Source of the DNA: Saprospiraceae bacterium
GTDB taxonomy: Bacteria; Bacteroidota; Bacteroidia; Chitinophagales; Saprospiraceae
DNA length: 64,000 nt
Direction: 5' to 3'
NCBI GenBank assembly: GCA_013214355.1
Contig: JABSSL010000077.1
Location: forward strand, 1 to 64,000
Position numbers and translations under genes: made by a program. Below, one piece after another: positions 44,530-53,020 of the stretch (positions are counted from its first letter, which is position 1; every line of letters starts with the position of its first letter). Under the pieces are notes generated by a model. That model was not told where the DNA came from and ran no database searches. It saw only the letters and a list, made by a program, of their open reading frames with translations.

Positions 44530-46128
44530 TTATCTCCTACGGTCTCCTGCATTATCCGCTTTGTCTTCTGCTATTTTTAGCTGTTTTCTAGGTAGCATCT
44601 CATCTCTTTGCGCAGTATGGAATACAAAGGAAGCGACGATGGTGGCAGCTTGAGCTAAATCTTCTTCGACTAGGTGATCAAAATTATCCATATTAGAGTG
44701 ATGCGTACGATTGAAGTAAGCCACTCCATCTTGAATAAACTGGAAGCCAGGGATACCAACCGCGTCAAAGGCTAAGTGATCTGTTCCTCCAGTGTTAGAC
44801 ATGGTAAGCGTAGAAGCCTCAAGGTCTCTGAAAGGCTTCAACCAACTTCTAAAGATGGGAGCTACTTCGCTATTACCTTGCATATATACTCCTCTAATCC
44901 TGCCGGTACCATTGTCTAAATTATAGTAAGCAGAAACTTTCGATTGATCTGGCTTCAAGCTCTGCGGGGTATAGCTATCAGGTGGAAATTCTGCATAATG
45001 ATCTTTGACATATGCTCGTGATCCAAGAAGACCCTGCTCCTCCCCTGTCCATAAGGCCAGGCGGAGTGTTCTTCGGGGTTTTACACCACTTTCCTTGATC
45101 GTTTCTAGTAAAATTCGAGCAGCTTCCATCATGACGGTAGATCCTGCACCATTATCTGTAGCGCCAGTCCCTGCATGCCAGGAATCGAAGTGAGCACCGA
45201 AAATGACCACCTCGTCCTTAAGATCGGTACCCGGAATTTCTGCGATGATATTGTGCTCCATTTCATCAGGATTGGTATACTGGGCCTTAAGTTCCATGGT
45301 CAATTCTACCTTAATTCCTTTTTGATGAAGTCTTAGAATTCGGTTGTAGTGTTCTACTGCGAGAGTAGCTTGTGGAACTACTTTAGCATCTTTGGCTTGG
45401 GCACGACCTTCAGCCGCCCACGCGCGCGAAACGAATACGGTTCCTAAGTCACCTTTGTAACTTCTATCCAACACAGCTAATGGCTTTTCATCGTATAAGA
45501 ATTTACGTAAGGCTTGATTGAAGGAAAATCCACCTAGGTTTCTGAAATTACGGCGGGGTCTAGGAGTAGGCGCTGGTGCATTCGCCAATTTCAGCAGACT
45601 TTCCGAATCGTGTCTTTTTGCTAGCGGGTCAAACCATTCTTTGGTATTTCGGATGGTATCAAGTAGTACAAATTTGCCTTTGAGTTTTCCTTTATAAGCC
45701 TCAAGATCTTCAATCCTGTCAGCTTGCAAGTATATTACTTCACCGGTTACTTCACCCTTGGTGGAAGGGGACCAAGCTTTAGGATAGGCAATAATCGGCC
45801 AGTAACTTGGTGATTTGGCGTGCATTTCGAAGTGTTGCATTTCCCAGCCGCGACCAAAAGGTCCCCACGACTCCAGATGAACATTATCCATGCCCCAATC
45901 TTTCAGGGTTTTTTGTGCCCAGTCAGTGGCCTTGTCCAACATAGGGGATCCCGTTAGTCTTGGGCCATAAACGTCAACCATCCATCCTGCGATTTCCATG
46001 GCTTGGCTTTCGTCTAAACCATGCTTTCGGATGATTTCATTAATCTCTTCATTGACGGGCTCTTGCGCCATTAGTCCGGTACTCAGGACTATGCAGAAAA
46101 ATAGAAAGTAAGTTGTTCTGATATTCAT
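44530..46128 (-). CDS. M28-family zinc aminopeptidase-like protein with PA domain, secreted
   Basis: A 532-residue exported metallopeptidase. The ATG at 46128 gives a signal peptide (MNIRTTYFLFFCIVLSTGLMAQ); the longer frame runs through the upstream terminator and is not coding. A protease-associated region lies at about 130-270 (SPSTKGEVTGEVIYLQADRIEDLEAYKGKLKGKFVLLDTI). The M28 core follows: GAHFDSWHAGTGATDNGAGSTVMMEAARIL (zinc His and bridging Asp), LWTGEEQGLLGSRAYV (catalytic Glu and zinc Glu), YYNLDNGTGR (zinc Asp) and GGTDHLAFDAVGIPGF (zinc His). All co-catalytic zinc ligands are present. It probably degrades peptides in the periplasm or outside the cell. Confidence 0.9.
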   Translation of the reverse strand: MNIRTTYFLFFCIVLSTGLMAQEPVNEEINEIIRKHGLDESQAMEIAGWMVDVYGPRLTGSPMLDKATDWAQKTLKDWGMDNVHLESWGPFGRGWEMQHFEMHAKSPSYWPIIAYPKAWSPSTKGEVTGEVIYLQADRIEDLEAYKGKLKGKFVLLDTIRNTKEWFDPLAKRHDSESLLKLANAPAPTPRPRRNFRNLGGFSFNQALRKFLYDEKPLAVLDRSYKGDLGTVFVSRAWAAEGRAQAKDAKVVPQATLAVEHYNRILRLHQKGIKVELTMELKAQYTNPDEMEHNIIAEIPGTDLKDEVVIFGAHFDSWHAGTGATDNGAGSTVMMEAARILLETIKESGVKPRRTLRLALWTGEEQGLLGSRAYVKDHYAEFPPDSYTPQSLKPDQSKVSAYYNLDNGTGRIRGVYMQGNSEVAPIFRSWLKPFRDLEASTLTMSNTGGTDHLAFDAVGIPGFQFIQDGVAYFNRTHHSNMDNFDHLVEEDLAQAATIVASFVFHTAQRDEMLPRKQLKIAEDKADNAGDRRR

Positions 46129-46241
46129 ACTATTAATAATTTGGCTAAACCAAAATTGGAGGTAGTGATTTTGAAAACGTATTATACTTCTTGATTGGAA
46201 AAAACTGGGTCTAAATAAATGTTCTACCCACCTATTAAACA

Positions 46242-46284
46242 AAAATAACCCAGACTTTAAAATTACTAAAGTCTGGGTTATTTT
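46242..46284 (-). terminator. Strong terminator after the small lipoprotein gene
   Basis: AAAATAACCCAGACTTT (46242-46258) and AAAGTCTGGGTTATTTT (46268-46284) form a perfect 17-bp stem with a 9-nt loop. It lies about 110 bp beyond the lipoprotein stop and upstream of the peptidase start, separating the two transcripts. Confidence 0.8.
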
Positions 46285-46392
46285 ATAAAACGAAACTTTG
46301 CTCGCTCGAAAAATAGCAGCTTTTGACATTTTAGTTCCAACCTCTTGGTTATGAACTATTAATGTCGGTATGTCTTAAAGAGTAAAGTTGCT

Positions 46393-46785
46393 TTAGAATC
46401 CAATATCAATGGTTACTCTCTTATTCTCTTCTACATTCACTTTTACGTTGTGATCACCGTAATTACAACTCACCTTCAAGTTGTAAATATGCGCAGGAAT
46501 GTCTTTGAAAACGGTAAAGCCTCCCGCAGTAGTAAGTGCTTCATAAGATACCTCACCTGCTGCTGTATTTGCTTGGATGGTCACCACAGCGTTGGCAATT
46601 GGAGCTTTAGTATTGCAAGCGCCACTGCAATCATTATGCTCTTCTTCATTGACAGAAACATTGACGAGCAGCTGCGTAACTTGCTGAACAGCTTCTATTT
46701 CATCAATGGGTTGGATGCTCTCTTGATTCTTGGAGCAAGCCATTACGAAAAGGGATAAAAAGAGAAAGTAGAGTAATTTTTTCAT
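46393..46785 (-). CDS. Small lipoprotein with a carboxypeptidase-regulatory-like beta domain
   Basis: A 130-residue lipoprotein: signal MKKLLYFLFLSLFVMAC with Cys17 in the lipobox VMAC. The mature part contains a cysteine pair in EEHNDCSGACNTKAPIANAVVTIQ, then a beta-sandwich pattern (EALTTAGGFTVFKDIPAHIYNLKVSCNYGDHNVKVNVEENKRVTIDIGF). This resembles the CarboxypepD-regulatory or SdrD-B-like fold used in many Bacteroidota surface proteins. A metal-binding or disulfide role for the Cys/His cluster is possible but unproven. No function is assigned. It is divergent from the contractile-injection module, with a 428-bp gap. Confidence 0.72.
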   Translation of the reverse strand: MKKLLYFLFLSLFVMACSKNQESIQPIDEIEAVQQVTQLLVNVSVNEEEHNDCSGACNTKAPIANAVVTIQANTAAGEVSYEALTTAGGFTVFKDIPAHIYNLKVSCNYGDHNVKVNVEENKRVTIDIGF

Positions 46786-47213
46786 AACGAAGAATTTTAG
46801 GTGTCGGAAAAATCAGGGAATAATACTTTGATTTCGCCTTATTCCCTTTAAATATAAGGAATTAGGATGGCAAGACAGAAGGGAAGATTCAGGCTTTTTT
46901 GAAATGTCGCCAGGTTTACACTTCTAAATGTAAGAAAGCTTCAGTGTTTGTGCCAGTACCGGAAAATATATTGGTCCAAATTGCTTTTTCATTGATATGT
47001 TCTTAAATTTAATGTCATCAAAGTAGGAAGTAGGTTCTAGTGTGCTGATTTGTTATCCTCCATCCATGTAGGTCGGCCTACCTACCTTCTTTACCAAGTC
47101 ATATAAGCTCGTTAAGTCTCCAAACCATAAGATTATTGTAGATCATTGATTGGGTCTTTAAAAAGATCTGTTCAATACTTCACCTGTGTTTATTACTACC
47201 AAAGACCCGAAGT
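46786..47213 (+). promoter_or_regulatory. Upstream region of the contractile-injection module with an inverted repeat at the sheath start
   Basis: No gene is visible in these 428 bp and no exact TAnnTTTG element was found on the plus strand. GGGTCTTT at 47152-47159 is the reverse complement of AAAGACCC at 47201-47208. The right arm lies directly before the sheath ATG at 47214 and would cover the ribosome landing site. A small GTAGG/CCTAC hairpin is present near 47068-47081. Confidence 0.4.
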
Positions 47214-49085
47214 ATGTCAAAAATCTATACTACCCCAGGCGTCTATATTGAAGAGGAATCTGCCTTCCCTAGTTCGGTAGTTCCTGTAGCTACTGCTGTA
47301 CCTGCCTTCGTTGGTTATACGGAGAAGGCGATGAGGAGTAAGAGCAGCCTTAAGAATGTGCCTACCAGGATTTCCTCCTTCGGCGAGTATATTTTGTACT
47401 TCGGCGGCGGCCCTAAGATTACCTATCTAATCAAAGACATTAAGGAGGAAGACCCAAATCGCATTTACCAATTAGATGTAAATGAAAGTACTCGCTACTT
47501 CTTGTTCAACTGTATGAGGTCTTTCTTTGCTAATGGGGGATCCGATTGCTATATCGTCTCAGTAGGGGATTACACTGACACCAAATCTTTGAGTCATTTC
47601 TATGGGGAAGTTGTGCAAGAAGGTGAACAGATTCCCATTGGAATCACTGCCCTAAAGAAGTATCCGGAACCAACCATGTTGGTAATCCCAGATGCAGTCT
47701 TGTTAAATAGGGAAGATTGCGCTAAGCTCCAACGGCAGATGTTAAGCCATTGTGGTCTAGATACGCGCAATCGAGTGTCTATACTAGATATACACGATGG
47801 TTATCAGAAGCGAACAAATGCCCAAGATTCCTCCGATGTGATCTTTGATTTTAGAGAAAAGATTGGCTCTAATTTTCTAGATTTTGGGACTGCCTACTAC
47901 CCATGGCTTCATACCACCATTACAGGTGCCGGGGAAGTAGATTTTACTAATATAGATGAGCAGGTGGAATCGGAATTCGTTGCTATGCTAAATCACGATG
48001 TAGACGAATCAGTTTCTGCAGGACTGTTAACGAGCGAGCAAGCAGCAAAGATTAAGAAAGAGGTTGAGCTGATGAGTACAGCTAGGAAACAGGAAAAGGA
48101 GTTAGCTTGCTTTGAAGCGATAGATCAGTTGCTCAGAGGTTTGAGAGGAATAGACGATCAAAGTGTTGAGGATTTGAAGAGTAAATTAAAGGAAGAGGGT
48201 GTTGATAGAAATTCCGTTCTACAACATGCCCACTTGATGGATTTCATAGGCAAAACGAATACACTTCCTGTACCTAGCTCAACTAAGATAAGTAGTGATG
48301 AAGTACCGACCTTTAATAGAGCACATTTTCAACTTCGAGTAGATAAGGCTACAGATACGGCTGATGATTTAGATATAATACTGAAGGTTAAGAAAGAGGG
48401 AGAGGAGATTCTCAAAAAAAGATTGGCAGTAGGGACGCTACATCAGATATTATGGACAATTTGTCCTTTGTATAAGTCAATCTTGACCAGCTTACGAGAG
48501 CAAATTAATCTATTACCGCCGAGCGGGATTATGGCAGGAATCTATTCAATGGTAGATAACACTGTCGGTGTTTTTCAATCCCCTGCAAATGTAAGCGTAG
48601 GGTCTGTTGTGAAACCCGCCGTGGATTTGACTAATGAAGAGCAAGGGGATTTAAATGTTCCGGTCAATGGGAAAGCGGTCAACGCTATTCGTACATTTCC
48701 AGGAAAAGGCGTACTCGTTTGGGGAGCAAGAACACTAGATGGAAATAGTCAGGACTGGCGCTATATCAGTGTAAGACGGACAGTTATCTTTCTTGAGCAA
48801 TCGATCAAATATGCTGCCGAACCTTATGTATTCGAACCTAATACTGCTGCTACCTGGACTAACCTCAAGGCCTTGATCACTAACTTTTTGACCAATGTAT
48901 GGCAACAAGGTGCATTGGCAGGAGCTACTGCAGAGGATGCTTTTAGCGTGGATATTGGGCTAGGGGTTACCATGACACCAGTAGATATTTTGGATGGAAT
49001 AATGAGAATGACGGTTAAACTGGCAGTTACTCGTCCGGCAGAATTCATCGTCCTTACTTTTCAACAGAAAATGCAACAGTCCTAA
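47214..49085 (+). CDS. Contractile injection system sheath protein (phage tail sheath family)
   Basis: This subunit forms the contractile outer sheath that drives the inner tube into a target. The 623-residue protein starts with the family's N-terminal motif TTPGVYIEEESAFPSSVVPVATAVPAFVGYTEKA. Residues about 40-235 hold the conserved sheath fold (FANGGSDCYIVSVGDY, PTMLVIPDAVLL, RVSILDIHDG, FGTAYYPWL). A variable helical insertion spans about 240-400 (VESEFVAMLNHDVDESVSAGLLTSEQAAKIKKE...). The C-terminal domain is highly conserved (LPPSGIMAGIYSMVDNTVGVFQSPAN, NAIRTFPGKGVLVWGARTL, WRYISVRRTVIFLEQSIKYA, FEPN, LAVTRPAEFIVLTFQQ). It is the only sheath gene here, whereas Afp/PVC-type clusters usually have two or three. 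It is first in a five-gene unit. Confidence 0.95.
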   Translation: MSKIYTTPGVYIEEESAFPSSVVPVATAVPAFVGYTEKAMRSKSSLKNVPTRISSFGEYILYFGGGPKITYLIKDIKEEDPNRIYQLDVNESTRYFLFNCMRSFFANGGSDCYIVSVGDYTDTKSLSHFYGEVVQEGEQIPIGITALKKYPEPTMLVIPDAVLLNREDCAKLQRQMLSHCGLDTRNRVSILDIHDGYQKRTNAQDSSDVIFDFREKIGSNFLDFGTAYYPWLHTTITGAGEVDFTNIDEQVESEFVAMLNHDVDESVSAGLLTSEQAAKIKKEVELMSTARKQEKELACFEAIDQLLRGLRGIDDQSVEDLKSKLKEEGVDRNSVLQHAHLMDFIGKTNTLPVPSSTKISSDEVPTFNRAHFQLRVDKATDTADDLDIILKVKKEGEEILKKRLAVGTLHQILWTICPLYKSILTSLREQINLLPPSGIMAGIYSMVDNTVGVFQSPANVSVGSVVKPAVDLTNEEQGDLNVPVNGKAVNAIRTFPGKGVLVWGARTLDGNSQDWRYISVRRTVIFLEQSIKYAAEPYVFEPNTAATWTNLKALITNFLTNVWQQGALAGATAEDAFSVDIGLGVTMTPVDILDGIMRMTVKLAVTRPAEFIVLTFQQKMQQS

Positions 49086-49155
49086 TCTATTTCATCAAAA
49101 ATGGTAATCATTGCTGAGGGCTGAGCCATTCAGCAAGGCTTCAAAACAATAAAAA

Positions 49156-49608
49156 ATGGCAGGTGAAAAACAGGATGCTCCATGGCCCATACCCAAATTC
49201 CACTTTAAAGTGATCATTGGAGATAAGGGAGAAATCGCTTTTCAGGAGGTATCTGGATTAGATACAGCGTCCGATAATATTGAATATCGGGCAGGTAATA
49301 GTGTTGACTTCCCCCCCGTAAAAATGCCGGGAATAAAAAAGTCTAGTGACGTTACATTAAAAAAGGGGATGTTCAAGGATGATACTGCCTTATTTGATTA
49401 CTTGATGGAAGTGAAGATGAATACCATCCAACGAGAAACCGTTACTGTTCAGCTATTGGATGAAGAGCACAATCCTATGTTTACTTGGACTTTGAAGAAT
49501 GCCTACCCAATGAAGGTCGCTGGCACAGATCTCAATGCCCAAAGCAGTGAGGTAGCTATTGAGGAAATCGTCTTTGCTCACGAAGGAGTATCATTCGAAA
49601 GAGCTTAG
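49156..49608 (+). CDS. Contractile injection system inner tube protein (gp19/Hcp-like)
   Basis: This is the subunit of the rigid inner tube expelled on contraction. The 150-residue protein has the T4 gp19-like tube pattern: PIPKFHFKVIIGDKGEIAFQEVSGLDTASDNIEYRAG, PGIKKSSDVTLKKGMFKDDTALFDYLMEV and a C-terminal FTWTLKNAYPMKVAGTDLNAQSSEVAIEEIVFAHEG. These motifs (FQEVSGLD, VTLKKG, AYPxKxxGxDLNA) are diagnostic of the eCIS/phage tube family. It follows the sheath gene by 70 bp and precedes the spike gene by 45 bp. Confidence 0.95.
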   Translation: MAGEKQDAPWPIPKFHFKVIIGDKGEIAFQEVSGLDTASDNIEYRAGNSVDFPPVKMPGIKKSSDVTLKKGMFKDDTALFDYLMEVKMNTIQRETVTVQLLDEEHNPMFTWTLKNAYPMKVAGTDLNAQSSEVAIEEIVFAHEGVSFERA

Positions 49609-49653
49609 TTTAGTAATAACATCATTATGGCTTCCTAAAAATAAACATCAAAC

Positions 49654-51201
49654 ATGGCTAGTTCACCGATGTCTGAAGGATCTGATTATGTCACACTAAC
49701 TGTTAAACTTGGAGGAAAACCGATAGATGAAAAGGTCCCCATCGTTTCCGTAATTGTGTCTAATTCAATTAATCAGATAGGAACTGCGGAGCTTGAGTTC
49801 CTTCTTCCTCATGAAAGTGGAAGCATAAACCCCTTTTCTTTGGCAACAGATTATGCTCCAGGACAGGAGATAGAAATATTATTGGGTTACCACACAAAGG
49901 AGAATAGTGTTTTCAAAGGAATAATTACAGCCCAACAATTCCGTGGTGATATAACAGGTAATACTTTAAAACTAAAGTGTAGCCATAAGGCGATCCGGTT
50001 AACTAAAGGCCTAAAGACAGCAACTTGGAAGGACAAAAAAGATACGGATGTTATTGCTGATGTTATTGCTAAAGTGGGGTTATCAAAAGAAGTAGATGCA
50101 GTTGGTGAGAATGAGGATTTAATCGTACAACATCAAATTACAGCATGGGATTTTATTCAACAGAAGGCTAGTAATCATGGCTTGATCACCTACACAGAGG
50201 AAGATAAGCTCTTTGTGAAGAAACCGCTAAGAAAGGGAGCAGCTGACCTAGTTCTTACCTATGGGAAGGATGTAATTTCTTATGAGTTAGCACAGGAGGA
50301 GTCATCTACAAAAACGGGGACGCTAACTTTTGTGGGAAATGCCATACCTAGACTGAATACTAATATTCAGCTAGCTGGTTTTGGGAAATCTTACAATGGA
50401 GAAGTACTCATTACTGCTGTGCAACATGAAGTAAAGGAAGGTGTTTGGCAGACAAGGATAGCGTTTGGTTTGGATACGGATTCTGGTGACTCCAATGCAG
50501 GTTCCGTGAATATGAATGAGGTAAGTGGTCTCGTGATTGGCACAGTGAAGAAAATTGATGCCGATCCAACAGGAGCCTTTCTTGTTCAAGTAGAGGCTCC
50601 AACTATCGAAGCTTCTAGTGATGGTATATGGGCGAGGTTATCCAACTTCTATTCGACTAAGGGAAAGGGGAGTTTCTTCATGCCAGAAGTTGGAGACGAA
50701 GTAATACTAGGATTTTTAAATGATGATCCACGATATCCTGTTGTTTTGGGGGCTCTATATAGTAGCGATACTCCTCCCCCTTATGCCGCAGATGATAAGA
50801 ATTCCATTAAAGCAATCGTGACAAAAAATGATCTCAAGCTAGAGTTTAATGATAAGGACAAGATACTGACTATTGAGACGGATAACGGAAATACATTCAT
50901 GCTTTCCGATAAAGATAAGTCCATTACCACCCAGGATCAGCATGGAAATATAATTGTGATGAATGAGGAAGGAATTAGCATTAACAGCGTCAAGGATATA
51001 CAAATAAAAGCTAACGGGAAGATTAGCATGGGTGCTAACCAAACCATCAGCGCTAAATCATCTGGAGGAGAGGTTGTTGTACAAGGATTGAATGTGAACT
51101 TAAAGGCACAGATGGCTTTCTCCGCAGAAGGTTCTGCTTCAGCTGAACTGAAAGCCAGTGGACAAACCTCTGTCAAAGGTGCCATGGTAATGATTAACTA
51201 A
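49654..51201 (+). CDS. Contractile injection system spike protein (VgrG/gp27-gp5-like)
   Basis: This is the central spike at the tip of the tube. The 515-residue protein has an N-terminal gp27-like hub (about 1-290; YVTLTVKLGGKPIDEKVPIVSVIVSNSINQIGTAELEFLLP, FKGIITAQQFR, AWDFIQQKASNHGLITYTEEDKLFVKKP). An OB-fold of the gp5 type follows (about 295-375; GLVIGTVKKIDADPTGAFLVQVEAPTI...GSFFMPEVGDEVILGFLNDDPRYPVVLGALYS). A C-terminal beta-helix is made of short repeats (ITTQDQHGNIIVMNEEGISINSVKDIQIKANGKISMG). No extra effector domain is fused. The PAAR gene follows after 12 bp and should cap this trimeric spike. Confidence 0.93.
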   Translation: MASSPMSEGSDYVTLTVKLGGKPIDEKVPIVSVIVSNSINQIGTAELEFLLPHESGSINPFSLATDYAPGQEIEILLGYHTKENSVFKGIITAQQFRGDITGNTLKLKCSHKAIRLTKGLKTATWKDKKDTDVIADVIAKVGLSKEVDAVGENEDLIVQHQITAWDFIQQKASNHGLITYTEEDKLFVKKPLRKGAADLVLTYGKDVISYELAQEESSTKTGTLTFVGNAIPRLNTNIQLAGFGKSYNGEVLITAVQHEVKEGVWQTRIAFGLDTDSGDSNAGSVNMNEVSGLVIGTVKKIDADPTGAFLVQVEAPTIEASSDGIWARLSNFYSTKGKGSFFMPEVGDEVILGFLNDDPRYPVVLGALYSSDTPPPYAADDKNSIKAIVTKNDLKLEFNDKDKILTIETDNGNTFMLSDKDKSITTQDQHGNIIVMNEEGISINSVKDIQIKANGKISMGANQTISAKSSGGEVVVQGLNVNLKAQMAFSAEGSASAELKASGQTSVKGAMVMIN

Positions 51202-51213
51202 AAAATAAGAAAT

Positions 51214-51513
51214 ATGCCACCAGCTGCTCGATTAACGGATATGCATACTTGCCCTATGGTAAGCCCAGGATTACCACCGATACCGCATGTAGGCGGGCCA
51301 ATAGTCGGCCCCGGGGTCCCTAATGTTCTTATTGCTAAACTACCTGCAGCAGTCCTAGGAGATATGTGTACATGTGTTGGCCCTCCAGATACAATAGTTA
51401 AGGGTTCAGCTACAGTGATGATTGGAGGAAAACCTGCTGCTCGAATGGGAGATACGACTGCTCATGGAGGCGTAATTGTACAAGGGGCACCCAACGTGAT
51501 TATAGGCGGGTGA
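51214..51513 (+). CDS. PAAR-like tip protein
   Basis: A 99-residue protein that should form the sharp tip on the spike. It opens PPAARLTDMHTCPMVSPGLPPIPHVGGPI and contains repeated PAAR-type strands (NVLIAKLPAAVLGDMCTCVGPPDTIVKGSATVMIGGKPAARMGDTTAHGGVIVQGAPNVIIGG). His and Cys residues (DMHTC, GDMCTC, TAHGG) fit the zinc site that orders the tip. It is a plain PAAR domain without a toxin extension. It lies 12 bp after the spike gene. Confidence 0.93.
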   Translation: MPPAARLTDMHTCPMVSPGLPPIPHVGGPIVGPGVPNVLIAKLPAAVLGDMCTCVGPPDTIVKGSATVMIGGKPAARMGDTTAHGGVIVQGAPNVIIGG

Positions 51514-51571
51514 TTATCATAGCGCATCAGCTTTGCTCAGCTGATATTTTCCACATCATAAAGTCTAGTTG

Positions 51572-52090
51572 ATGGAGGATTCTCTCTATATACATAATGC
51601 AGGCCTAGTCATACTAGGGCCATTCCTTCCGCGCTATTTTTCAGAACTGGATATGCTGGAAGACAAGCAATTTAGAAGCATAGAAGATGCGGAACGCGCC
51701 GTGCTCTTGTTGCAGTACTTGTGCGCTGGTCAAACAGAAATGGCAGAACATTTATTGGTTTTCAATAAAGTGCTGTGTGGCCTAAGTATTTCTGATCCGG
51801 TACCAATCGAGATTGAGTTAACCGATCTAGAACAAGAAGTTTCGCACTTATTGTTCCATTCAGTATTGCAAAACTGGGAGCAGATGAAGAACTCCTCAGT
51901 GGAAAATCTACAAGCATCATTTCTTTTACGAGAAGGTCTATTGCGGGAAGAGGATAATGGATGGACACTTCATGTAGAGTCTGCAGGGTATGATATATTA
52001 TTAGAATTCCTTCCGTGGACCTTGTCCATTGTCAGTCTTCCCTGGATGACAAAAAGAATAGAGGTGGTATGGCCTACCCGAGCCCAGTAG
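51572..52090 (+). CDS. Free-standing C-terminal domain of a CIS tape-measure protein
   Basis: A 172-residue protein, starting at the ATG at 51572 (a TTG just before it is unlikely). Its sequence matches my recollection of the conserved C-terminal block of contractile-injection tape-measure proteins (CIS_TMP): IHNAGLVILGPFLPRYFSELDML, ERAVLLLQYLCAGQTEMAEHLLVFNKVLCGL, VLQNWEQMKNSSVENLQASFLLREGLL and GYDILLEFLPWTLSIVSLPWM. Full-length relatives are several hundred residues long, with a long extended part that sets tube length; here that part is absent. The PAAR gene ends only 58 bp upstream, so no missing 5' coding sequence can be hidden there. It is either a reduced length-control/chaperone protein or a distinct assembly factor, last of the five-gene unit. 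Confidence 0.75.
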   Translation: MEDSLYIHNAGLVILGPFLPRYFSELDMLEDKQFRSIEDAERAVLLLQYLCAGQTEMAEHLLVFNKVLCGLSISDPVPIEIELTDLEQEVSHLLFHSVLQNWEQMKNSSVENLQASFLLREGLLREEDNGWTLHVESAGYDILLEFLPWTLSIVSLPWMTKRIEVVWPTRAQ

Positions 52091-52258
52091 ACCTGAATGC
52101 AAGTTTTCTATCATGTGAACTGAAATGCTTGGAGGAAGTTTTGCAGGAGCGATTGAAAATTTATGTTGAGGTCTAAGGAAGGAGTTAATCAAAAGTAGGA
52201 ATGGTAGTTTAGCATTTCTCCACATTATAATGCGGTTCATATCTAGTAGTTTTCTTGA

Positions 52259-52266
52259 TAGCTTTG
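52259..52266 (+). promoter_or_regulatory. Candidate -7 promoter element for the DUF2071 gene
   Basis: TAGCTTTG matches TAnnTTTG and lies 37 bp upstream of the ATG at 52304. The -33 region is not convincing. The preceding 52091-52250 contains no gene. Confidence 0.35.
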
Positions 52267-52303
52267 TTGTACAGACCGTCTAACTCATTTGATATTTTTG
52301 ACT

Positions 52304-53020
52304 ATGCCAAAACCAGTATTCTTAAGAGCAGAGTGGCGTAAGCTCGTCATGGCTAATTATGAGATTGATCCTGATATTTTAACAACTTACATACCAAATG
52401 GTACGGAATTAGATCTTTGGAATAACCGCTGCTATGTAAGCCTGGTAGGGTTTATGTTTCTAAACACCAAGGTTTTAGGTTTTCCTATTCCTTTTCATCG
52501 GAACTTTGAGGAGTTCAATCTGCGTTTTTACGTCCGATACAAAGAAAAAGGGGAATGGAAACGCGGTGTAGTTTTCATCAAGGAATTAGTGCCGAAAGCT
52601 GCCATTACTTTGGTGGCAAATACCTTATACCAAGAACATTATCAGACATTGCCTATGCGGCATGATTGGGGAAGTGCAGGTAAGACTCAACAAGTTCGTT
52701 ACGAGTGGAAACTCCATGGGAAATGGGATGGGATTTGGGTGGAGGCAGAGAACGAGGGAAAACCATTAGTAGAGGGTAGTGAGGCCCAATTCATTACAGA
52801 GCATTACTGGGGGTATACCAAAATAAGCGAGACAACTACTTTTGAATATCAGGTAGAGCACCCTTCTTGGGAGATTTATCCCGTATTAAATCATGAAATC
52901 AATATAGATGTAGGAGCGTTATACGGAGTGGACTTCCTTGAACCTTTATCAAAAGAACCATTGTCTGTCTTTTTGGCGGAAGGATCAGAAATAATTGTTA
53001 GAGGTAAACGAAAGTTGTAA
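52304..53020 (+). CDS. DUF2071 (YqjF-like) protein
   Basis: A 238-residue soluble protein starting at the ATG at 52304 (MPKPVFLRAEWRKLVMANYEIDP); a TTG at 52289 is less likely. The sequence follows the YqjF/DUF2071 pattern: an N-terminal WRKLVMANYEIDPDILTTYIPNGTELDLWNNRCYVSLVGFMF, the middle LRFYVRYKEKGEWKRGVVFIKELVP and HYWGYTKI near the C-terminus. The fold is related to acetoacetate decarboxylase, but function is not known. It ends exactly where the convergent Omp85 gene ends, with no spacer. Confidence 0.85.
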   Translation: MPKPVFLRAEWRKLVMANYEIDPDILTTYIPNGTELDLWNNRCYVSLVGFMFLNTKVLGFPIPFHRNFEEFNLRFYVRYKEKGEWKRGVVFIKELVPKAAITLVANTLYQEHYQTLPMRHDWGSAGKTQQVRYEWKLHGKWDGIWVEAENEGKPLVEGSEAQFITEHYWGYTKISETTTFEYQVEHPSWEIYPVLNHEINIDVGALYGVDFLEPLSKEPLSVFLAEGSEIIVRGKRKL

